A DNA stretch of 30,705 nucleotides. Source: a virus. Position 1 is the stretch's first letter, and each line of letters begins with the position of its first letter. The DNA lies in IMG/VR virus record IMGVR_UViG_3300020438_000161, positions 1 through 30,705 of that record; one strand, 5' to 3'. The notes under the pieces are model-generated. The model had not been told where the DNA came from and did no database searches. It saw only the letters and a program-made list of their open reading frames with translations. The position numbers and the translations under genes are program-made. Of the stretch, positions 13,862 to 23,400 are shown one piece after another.

Positions 13862-15862
13862 ATGGCTAGCACTAAAATAATGCCAAAACCGGTAAATTAT
13901 CTCAATAAAAACTTTAATAACTTTAAAGCAGATTTAATTGAGTATGCAAAGACATACTTTCCTCAAAGTTATGCAGACTTTAATGAAGCATCTCCTGGAA
14001 TGATGTTTATTGAGATGGCATCTTACGTAGGTGATGTTCTATCATTTTATATAGATGAACAATTTCGTGAATCACTACTTGCCTATGCAGAAGAAAGAAA
14101 AACAGTATTTGATATAGCACAATCTTACGGATACAAACCAACAATAGCAACACCTTCAACTGCAAATTTAGATGTTTATCAGACTGTACCAGCGACAGGA
14201 GCAGGAGATAACGTAGCACCAAATTACAATTATGCTTATACAGTGAAGGCTGGAAGTGTTGTAGAAGCATCGGACTATGGAAAAACATTTAGGACATTAG
14301 ATGATGTAGACTTTAGCCATTCTAGTTCTATGGACCCAACAACATCAGAAATTTATGAAGTAAACAATAACGGTGCACCAACAAAATTTTTACTTAAAAA
14401 ATCTTGCAAAGCTGTAAGTGGTACAATAACAACAGAAAAATTTACATTTACAAATGCAGTTGCTTATGATAAAGTTACTTTAGGACAAAAAGGTGTTTTA
14501 GAAGTTATCAGCGTATTAGATTCTGATAACGGGAAATACTATGAAGTTGAATCACTTGCACAAGATTTAGTATTTGATGATGTAGCAAACACTGCAGAAT
14601 TTGATCCTAATCTTGCAGGATTTAATGAAACTACACCTTACATATTAAAAGTTTTGAGGACACAAAAAAGATTCAAGACAAAAGTTAATACTGATGGTAA
14701 GTTAGAATTGTGTTTTGGTTCAGGAACTTCTTCGCAACCAGATGAAGAGATAATTCCTAATCCCTCCACAGTAGGAAATAATTTTACCAATACAAACTTT
14801 TTAAATAACAATAGTGCATTAGACCCTGCCAACTTTTTAAATACAGCAGTCTATGGTCAAGCACCTGCAAATACAACACTGACTATAAAATATTCTTATG
14901 GTGGCGGTGTTGAGGCAAACGTACCTGCTGGCACAATAACTTCAAAAAGAGGTTTAGAACTATCAATAGCATCTTCAGCATTAGATGCATCAATATTGTC
15001 TGAAACAAAAGATTCTATAGCAGTTACAAATCCTATACCTGCAACAGGTGGAAGAGGAGAAGAATCTTTAACAGAAATAAAAGAAAATACAAAAGCATAT
15101 TTTCAAGCACAAAATAGATCTGTATCAAAAGAAGACTATATTACAAGAGTATATAACTTACCTGCAAAATATGGTAATGTGCAAAAGATTTATATTAATC
15201 AAGATGACCAGCTACAAACTGGCGAAGGAATAATACAAGACGGTATTATCAACATGGAAACATTAGAAAAATTAGGTGGAGAAGTTTCTATTGCAGAATT
15301 ATTAGGTGAAGGTGATAGGGTGCGGAATCCAATGGCACTTAATTTCTACGTACTAGGATATGACAGTGATAAAAAACTAGTCAAGGTAAATGAAGCAACC
15401 AAGAGAAATATTAGGACTTACTTAGGTCCTTACAGAATCTTGACTGATGCTATAAATCTTAAAGATGCATACATGATCAATATATCGGTTAGGTTTGCTA
15501 TCTACGCGAAGAAGGGATACAATAAAAACGAGGTATTATTAAATTGTATTCAAAAAGTAAAAGATCATTTTGATATAGATAAATGGCAAATCAATCAGCC
15601 AATAATTTTACAAGACGTTGCTTATCAAATATCATTGGTAGAGGGTGTTAATAATGTTGTGCCTCCAATTGACAACAATCCAAATAAAGATACAATAATA
15701 ATTCAAAATAAATTTAAAGAAGAATTAGGATATTCAGGGAATGTTTATGACATACAAGCGGCAACTGTTAAAGATATTATCTATCCTTCACTAGATCCTT
15801 CTATTTTTGAAGTACGTCTTCCTGATTCAGATATTATTGGTAAAGTGCTAGGAGATTATTAA
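13862..15862 (+). CDS. 6: gp6-like baseplate wedge subunit (Baseplate_J family)
   Basis: 666 residues, very close to T4 gp6 (660). The N-terminal region shows the conserved pattern of a Pro-Glu/Asp-Phe-Asn-Glu-Ala-Ser-Pro-Gly segment, then a helix (MFIEMASYVGDVLSFYIDEQ) and a Tyr-Gly-Tyr-Lys-Pro turn. The C-terminal third carries the J-like domain: VSKEDYITRVYNLPAKYGNV, and later a strand pair preceding LINISVRF-type sequence. gp6 dimers form the inner ring that links the six wedges. It lies directly after gp25, as in many marine T4-like genomes. Confidence 0.93.
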   Translation: MASTKIMPKPVNYLNKNFNNFKADLIEYAKTYFPQSYADFNEASPGMMFIEMASYVGDVLSFYIDEQFRESLLAYAEERKTVFDIAQSYGYKPTIATPSTANLDVYQTVPATGAGDNVAPNYNYAYTVKAGSVVEASDYGKTFRTLDDVDFSHSSSMDPTTSEIYEVNNNGAPTKFLLKKSCKAVSGTITTEKFTFTNAVAYDKVTLGQKGVLEVISVLDSDNGKYYEVESLAQDLVFDDVANTAEFDPNLAGFNETTPYILKVLRTQKRFKTKVNTDGKLELCFGSGTSSQPDEEIIPNPSTVGNNFTNTNFLNNNSALDPANFLNTAVYGQAPANTTLTIKYSYGGGVEANVPAGTITSKRGLELSIASSALDASILSETKDSIAVTNPIPATGGRGEESLTEIKENTKAYFQAQNRSVSKEDYITRVYNLPAKYGNVQKIYINQDDQLQTGEGIIQDGIINMETLEKLGGEVSIAELLGEGDRVRNPMALNFYVLGYDSDKKLVKVNEATKRNIRTYLGPYRILTDAINLKDAYMINISVRFAIYAKKGYNKNEVLLNCIQKVKDHFDIDKWQINQPIILQDVAYQISLVEGVNNVVPPIDNNPNKDTIIIQNKFKEELGYSGNVYDIQAATVKDIIYPSLDPSIFEVRLPDSDIIGKVLGDY

Positions 15863-16962
15863 TGGCTCATCATTTTATATTTGCAGAAAAAGATACTACA
15901 CTAATTAGAGGCAATGATATTGCTGGAACAGGAAGTGCTAAGAATCTTGGTAAAGACGAGATCTTAGAAGTAGGCAAGAACTTCCAAGAAAATTCTACTG
16001 CATTTAATAGCATTGCAAGATCTCTAGTTTATTTTGATATATCTGAACTATCTTCATCTGTTGTTGATGGCTCTATTGGAACAGATGCTAAATTTTATTT
16101 AAACTTATATGATGCAGGAGCAATTGAGATAGAAGATGATACAGTAATGCATGCTTATGCAGTATCACAAAGCTGGACAGAAGGAACAGGAAAATTTACT
16201 GACTTTCCACAGTCAACAAATGGTGCAAGCTGGAAATATAGAAATGCTAGTACTGCATCTACGTGGGCTTCTGCCAATTCAAGTTTAGGTGGTACATATT
16301 ATGAAGCATCATCTAGCTCTTACACATTTAATAAAAATACAAAGATAGATCCAAGATTTGACGTAACAGAAATTGTCAACGGTTGGATAAGCGGAAGTAT
16401 TAAAGAAAATAGTGGGTTCTTATTAAAGAGAACTGATGGTGAAGAGGTGAGCACTTCTGGATCTGGAATGTTTAAGTTCTTTTCTTCCGATACACATACA
16501 GTATTTCCACCAAAGCTTGAAGTTGTTTGGGATGACGCAACATGGGTGACAGGCTCATTAGATGGCTTGACAGGTACACAGCTGGATAACTTAAAGATTA
16601 CAGTTAAAAATTTAAAGCATGAATACAAAAGAGGAGCGCTAGAAAAAGTTAGAGTTGTTGGTAGAGAGCTATATCCGGCAAAAACATTCTCTACAACATC
16701 TTCTTATTTAGATGTCGCTTATATGCCCAGTGCTTCATCATATTTTTCAATAGTTGATGATAAGACAGCAGACGTTATTATACCCTTCGGAACAGGATCT
16801 AAAATAAGCTGTGATGCTGAGGGCAACTTCTTTAAATTAAGAACTTCTAGTTTACAGCCAGAGAGATTTTATAAGATTCAATTTATGATTGAAAGTGGTT
16901 CAGGTATTAACAAAACTACACAATACATAGATGATGATCATCAGTTTAAAGTTGTAAGATAA
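15862..16962 (+). CDS. DNRLRE-like virion protein
   Basis: 366 residues, beta-rich. The first 230 residues follow the DNRLRE-domain plan: ARSLVYFDIS (about 52-61), the SWTEGTGKFTD loop (about 105-115), a Trp-rich middle, then FDVTEIVNGWISG (about 170-182) and a PPKLEVVW end strand. DNRLRE domains occur in extracellular and phage proteins and may bind carbohydrate. The C-terminal 130 residues form a second beta domain. Its place between gp6 and the giant wedge protein suggests a baseplate periphery or receptor-contact part. I cannot match it to a T4 gene. Confidence 0.7.
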   Translation: MAHHFIFAEKDTTLIRGNDIAGTGSAKNLGKDEILEVGKNFQENSTAFNSIARSLVYFDISELSSSVVDGSIGTDAKFYLNLYDAGAIEIEDDTVMHAYAVSQSWTEGTGKFTDFPQSTNGASWKYRNASTASTWASANSSLGGTYYEASSSSYTFNKNTKIDPRFDVTEIVNGWISGSIKENSGFLLKRTDGEEVSTSGSGMFKFFSSDTHTVFPPKLEVVWDDATWVTGSLDGLTGTQLDNLKITVKNLKHEYKRGALEKVRVVGRELYPAKTFSTTSSYLDVAYMPSASSYFSIVDDKTADVIIPFGTGSKISCDAEGNFFKLRTSSLQPERFYKIQFMIESGSGINKTTQYIDDDHQFKVVR

Positions 16963-17108
16963 TGCCAAATAAAGCAGCAAAAACAAGAAAACAGCAAAGA
17001 GCACGTGTTAATAAACAACTTCAAAAACAAGGAAGGACTGCAAAACAATATAAGAAGTGGCTAGCTAAAGAGCCAAAAAATCAAACACCAGCATACGGAA
17101 GAAGATAA
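16962..17108 (+). CDS. Small very basic protein, 48 aa
   Basis: The ATG overlaps the upstream TAA, and the TAA at 17106-17108 overlaps the next ATG. The peptide is dominated by Lys, Arg and Gln, with a likely single helix (about 5-37), and ends in Tyr-Gly-Arg-Arg. Exact coupling on both sides inside a structural operon is the case for coding. It could be a minor virion or assembly peptide. Confidence 0.55.
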   Translation: MPNKAAKTRKQQRARVNKQLQKQGRTAKQYKKWLAKEPKNQTPAYGRR

Positions 17109-17407
17109 TGCCTTACTCAAAAAAAGAATTAGAAGCTAATGAACACTACACCTCTCTTAAAGAAAGAGACGAACAAAAATATTCTACAGGTTATGGCAGT
17201 GTCCAAGTGCAGTGGACAAATTTAGGCGGACAATATTTTGATTCTTTAAGAAATAGTCAAGGAGTAGTCCAACTATACGAAACAATAGACACAGGAGAAT
17301 CAATGCCAGAGGCACATCAAAGTATGTATGTCGATATTTATAGAAGAAGGTATCGCACAAAAGCAGATACTACAGATATTTTTGATAGAGAATTTAAAGA
17401 GTTATAG
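17108..17407 (+). CDS. Hypothetical structural-operon protein, 99 aa
   Basis: A small charged protein rich in Tyr, Glu and Arg, lacking membrane segments, directly upstream of the giant wedge gene. Residues about 5-26 form a charged helix, and the tail has an Arg-Arg-Arg-Tyr-Arg cluster. It may be a small baseplate subunit, but no family is recognised. Confidence 0.6.
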   Translation: MPYSKKELEANEHYTSLKERDEQKYSTGYGSVQVQWTNLGGQYFDSLRNSQGVVQLYETIDTGESMPEAHQSMYVDIYRRRYRTKADTTDIFDREFKEL

Positions 17408-17415
17408 AGAGCAAA

Positions 17416-20400
17416 ATGGCAATCAAAAAAAAGAAAAAAGGCACAGGCAAAGGATTTAAAAAGAAAAGCGCCGGCTCTAAGCCAATTAAGCTTGGATCTC
17501 CTGGCGGTAAGCTTGGACAGATTTCTGATCCTGTAATAAGTGATTTATCGATAAAGTCAAATGAGGCTGCTTCTATAAACTCACCAAAAATAACAGGTAC
17601 AAGCACAACAGTACAAGCTTCTCAGATGATAGCTTCTGGTGGAGCACCAAGCCCAGCCAGTATTTCTAATACACAGCAAAATGCCTCTGTTCAACCTGCT
17701 CCTCCAGCTGCTAGTCCTGAACCATTAGTCGGTTTAATAGACCAAAAAGCTAATAGGCAAATAGACATACCACAAGACATATACAATCTTGTAAGGCTTC
17801 CAGATGTAAATGACTTCAAGCCTTATAGGGACACTAGCTATTATACACAACTTACAGGCTATGATTACAAAAGTGACAAATGGCCTGATTTATACTTTGG
17901 CGGATCAGATGCTGATATTATTAAAGTTTGTGTTTACGGAAGTGATGGCGGAAAGATTGCTACTGAGTATTTAACAAAAAATAAAATAGATACGTATATT
18001 GCTAGTGCAATTAAAGGTTCTCCAGCTGTTGTTAAAATAGATACAGGAAAAATTTTAAGAGACTTAGGTTATAGAAGAGGAAGGTTTGAAGTAAAATTTG
18101 AATTTATGAGACTTTCTGCAGGTGGTCCATTTCCTGTATTAGTTAACGGAAAAGAAAAGATTTATAGAGGAAACTTTGAACAAGGTGACCAGCAGTATTT
18201 TTATGCATCTTCTGATGATCCTAATTCAGAGACAATAGAAGGTGACAAACTTTATGTAAAAGAAAACAAATACATAATTACAAAAATTTCAGGTGATAGA
18301 ACAGAAGCTATTATTGCTCCTGCCTTTATCGATGACGAACAATATTTAGAAAGCTTTAGACTAGCAGCTTATAATTGTATTAACTGGTTTCCAGAAGATC
18401 CTGCTCCTCCTGCAGTATTTGTAGATCCTGCAACAAACGTAATTTCTTTTAACACACCTGAAAATCTCCCAACAGGATTTATGAATGGCACAATTCGTAT
18501 TGCAAATGCATACTTTATGGGAAAGAGAATTGTAGATGAAGAAAGAGATCAACTAGAATTTGAACCTATAATCGAAACACAGACTTTAAATCCTAACTTT
18601 TTAATTGGTAGAACTCTTGATACAAAGTTTGGTTGGGTCGGTGGAGGGCCGTGGCCAAACGCATCAGCTGTTAATATTTCTGTTGAAGATCCTGTAGAGA
18701 TCGGCGATAAGAGAGCTTTAAGGCTTGATAATGTAATAGATCCAAATCCTTCAGGACAATTTGCTGTTAAGGCAACATTACAAAACACATTAAACTTTGA
18801 ACAAGAGTATTTAAATACTCCTACAGTAGACGGAGGAGCTGCTTCATCAGCAGGAAATCCGAGGTCTATTGGCGCAATTATGCGAACAAATTTAATTATT
18901 AACACATCACCTTATGTTCCAATGCCTATTGTAGTAGAAGGCACACAAATGACTTTTAGTGTCTACGTTAAAGCAGAAGAAGGTGAAAGACTAAGCCTTA
19001 TGGCACATGCAGACCCATGGGCAGATAATGGAACAACAATTTATAGCCCAACAACAGTATCTAATGGCGACTGGCAAAGACTTACATTAACATATACACT
19101 TACAAATACTGCTGGGATAAATAAGCTTTTATTTAGAATTAGATGGGAACCTGGTTATGATGATAGCAACAATTTAAGATGGGATCCTTCAAATCAGTCA
19201 AGTGTTGAACAACATCACGTATCATTTGCAGGAGCACAAGTTGAACTAGGCCCTGAAGCAACAGACTTCCACAGGGTGGGACCTGGCAATGACACTACAA
19301 TTGATGTTGGTACAGAAAATATTATAAAATTCGCAGATCCAGATGGCAAAATTTTAATTGGTGATTTAGCACCAGGCGAAGAGTTTACTCCAAATATGAT
19401 TGGTGGAAAATTAATCGTTAACGATGCACATGCAATACTAGATTTATCAGAAACATTATTAATAAATGAAATTGACAGTGATTCTGTTTTTGAATGGGAC
19501 ATACAACCTTCAGATGGTGCAACAGGAAATCCAAGAACTGGTGGAATGTTATCTAAAGTAAATGCTTACGCTATTGAAAAAATAGATGAGGGTGGCGATC
19601 CTATATTATATCCTATACTAGATGAAGGATTAAATTCACAAGCAATAGAAGTATCAGATCAGTTTGGTATATCAACATTTTCTAGAGGATACAATGCTCT
19701 TTACTGGTCTAGAAAATATGCAGGTACAGCTGATTTTGGTTATCATGCACAATGGGTTGCAGAAAAAGGGATCGATGGTGGTGTTGCTATGTGGTTTCCA
19801 GACTTAAATTATCAAGACTATATTTATGATGATATTGTTGCTGCAAGAATTGAAGCAGGCCCAACAGACAGAAATTTTGAAGTACCTTCAGTTGAAGAGT
19901 TTGCAGATAAAAATAATTACGCTCATAGATTTATGCAAATATCTACTCCTGAAGAAGATGTTGAGAGAATTGGAACAAATTTTAAATCAATAGGTGCATT
20001 AGCATCTTATGGTGTAAGAGTAGGAGATAGGATAAAAGTTAGCTGGATGCAAAAATCAGATCCAATTGACTTTGAAGATGGGGGTAGAAAAGGTGCATGG
20101 GTAACTGTTAATCACTGGGCACAGTCAGAAATATCACCTCCTGACGTACCTGTTATTACAGAAGAAGATAGATTTTATGAAGACGAAGCATTTCACTTAT
20201 ATTACGGTGGTGTACAAGGTGAATTTGGTGCATATGATCCTTATGTAGAATTAGATGGCCTAAGAATAAACTCAGCTCCTAGTTTACCACCAGGGAATAA
20301 TGAAATAGCTATAGAAAACTTTTTAAATCTTTACGCAATAGACAGACCTCAAGCAGAAGGAGCAGGTGGTTATGTCTACAATCAAGAAGGCGAGCTAATA

Positions 20401-23400
20401 GAATCAGAGGCATTTAAATGGTATTGGTTGAGTACTGGTGGATCAAATAATGATGAAAGTTTTAGTGATGATGATATTGAAGACGATCCGTTAGTTGGTA
20501 GGTGGACATGTAAGCGTTTATCTGAAGTTATTTATCCTGGCGATTCTGAAATGGTGTTAAATCAGTACAGAGTAAAAGGTAACATACAAGGAAGATCTGC
20601 TCTACTAGACATTAATGAATATCCAAGTTACGATAGCTTTCCAACAAATAGAAATATTTCATCAGACGGTGTTTACAAATGGAATGGAGAAAGCTGGGTT
20701 TTTGCAACAGATGGTGGACAATTAGACTGGAACTCTGTATTAGAGATAGAAGGTGATGATGCTACACTTTATAAGAGAACTAGAAGGCTAGAAGCATTTA
20801 ATTCTGGTCCGGTTTCTACAGGGCACATTTATTGTAACGAGTTCAATCAGTGGGAACATGCAGCATTTGAATTTGAGATAACAGAATTTTGGGCTTTAGA
20901 AAGACCAGTAATGCTAGATGTTAGAGGACACTATGGATCTTTTGGTAATTTATATGTAGACAAATTAAAAATGGAAGTAATTAAGACTTCTATGGAAAGG
21001 CCTGAGATAACTGAGAATGCAGTACTAGGCCCACTAGAATTTAATATTGTTAATGTAATAGATACTGATAAGATAGAAGTTGATCATAACTATGTTGCTG
21101 CTTCTAGTGAACAGGGTGGATTAACATCTTCGATAGGGAAAAACAAATATTCTACTTTTGATAAAGGATTTGTTATTGATTACATTACACAAGAGCAAGG
21201 ATCAGAAGATATTTTTGCCAGATATGAATCAAAAATTTTAGACGTAATTAATGATCAAGACTCACAAAAACAAATAGTTGTAGAAAAAACATACGAAGAG
21301 TATGGAGAAGAAATTGGTGCTGTAATGTCAGGTGCTGATTCTATCAACGTATTGAGTGCAAACTTTAACGACTATTTTATTAGATATAGAATGAAAGATG
21401 CAGATAATTTGTACACATATCTAATAACAGGCGATGATTCTAAGTCTTTGATAACAAACTTTAAGCCTGTGAATGTTGAAGATTACCCTGGTGCTATAGC
21501 ATATAAATTTATGGCACCGCTCCCACCAGAAATCGCATTATTAGATATGGCTTTTATTGCTGAAGAAGCAACACCTACACTGGTGGAGAAATTTGACCTT
21601 ATACCTTTTATAGAAGAAAAAATTCCACCTACAGTTTTAAGACAGCCAAACTGGGATGATGTTGATAAGCCTATAAGAGACAGGCAAACAAAATATCAAT
21701 CACATACAGATCTTGTTGGTACTAATGTAGATGTAAGAAAACAAATAGAAGATAGAGTTTTAAGTGGAAGTTTAGAGACAGCAAAAATAAATGTTGATTA
21801 TAGTCAGTTTAAAAACTTTTCACACTTTGGATCAGTAGAAAAGAAACTAAATAATTTTAGAAATAAATTATACGCAATAGAAACTTATGCAGCAAACAGT
21901 GCATCATTATTAGGAACAGGAACTTCACAAGGATATTTAGGAAACGCTGCTGGTGAATTAGTAAGCGGATCTTCAGATGATGTATTGAAGTGGGAACAGG
22001 AAGCTAGAAAAGTTATAAACGGATTTGATGAATTTGAAAACTACATGTACAACAAAAGCTCTTCTTACTCATCAGGATCAAACGGTGTTTTTTATGACAA
22101 TGCACTTCCAAAGTATGCAGCTGCTGGTACATTATCAGATCCTTTTATTCCTTACTCTACAACCAGTTCAAGGTTTACAACTTGGTATACTACACAACAA
22201 GCTAGTGCTTCTCTATATGATAGGGGTAATGCAAACAGATTAATTAATTTAATGCCAGAACATATTACATCTGATTATGAAAACGAAGAGTTTTTAAATT
22301 TTATGGATATGATAGGACACCATTATGATATAATATGGACTTACGTAAAGTCACTAACAGATGTACATGATAGATCTGAAGACATTACAAAGGGTATATC
22401 AGCAGGACTTGTAGAGCCTGTTGCGGAATCTTTAGGATTTCCTATGATCGAAGGTCGTGATATGGTTTCACTTCCTCAGTATCATCTAGGTCTTGCAGAA
22501 TCACCAACAGAAAAAGGTGTTTACAATGTAAGGTATACACAGAAATCACAGAAAGATGTTACAAGAGAAATATGGAATAGAATACTAGCAACTATGCCTT
22601 ACATGTTAAAAACAAAAGGGACAAAACAATCCCTAAAGGCATTAATAGCCGCTTATGGAATACCAACATCTATTTTAAGAATACAAGAATATGGTGGACC
22701 TAGACCTCAAGCTGATCAGAATGATTTTGACATAAAACAAAAATTTACAAAAGCACTAGATTTTAATTCAAGTCAATATGTGTCAACATCTTGGAATCAT
22801 GCACAACATACAACACCATTTGCACAATACGCAAGAACAAATGACACAATAGAATTTAGGTTCAAAGCAGCATCTGAAGAAACTATGCAAATAGCAACAA
22901 AAGTTAGTGCTTCAGGTGACAGAATGGCAACAATACAGTTGGTAAACGATGGTGGTGCTGATGGAAGAGGAAAATTAAAATTTGAATTAGAAGGAAAAGA
23001 AGGCGGTGGTAGAATATCACAAAGTATAGAATTGCCTTCACATGCAGTCTATAATGGTGAATTCTGGTCAGCGATGGTTAGAAGAAGAACACACCACTTA
23101 ACATCTTCTATTAGTGGAAGCTGGTATGATATGGCACTTCCTTCTGACTTACACACATCACAAAGTTTTGACTTGTTCTTAGGATATTATGATGCAGGCA
23201 TTGACAAAGTAATTGTTGCAGAGTCAGGAAGCATGACAGTAGAACATGAATTCTTGACAGAGGCATTTGCTAGAACAGGATCTCATCATGCTATACTTGC
23301 AAATCCAACTGACATGTGGCAGTGGGGTGGTTCAACAACAGATGCACATACTGGTAGTTTTGGTAGTCCATTTTCTGGTTCTATGATGGAAGTAAGATAT

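Noticed and set aside
22025-22243. Open frame on the + strand inside the giant gene (also 24374-24619)
   Set aside because: Out-of-frame shadows of a continuous 2478-codon gene; no ribosome binding sites.
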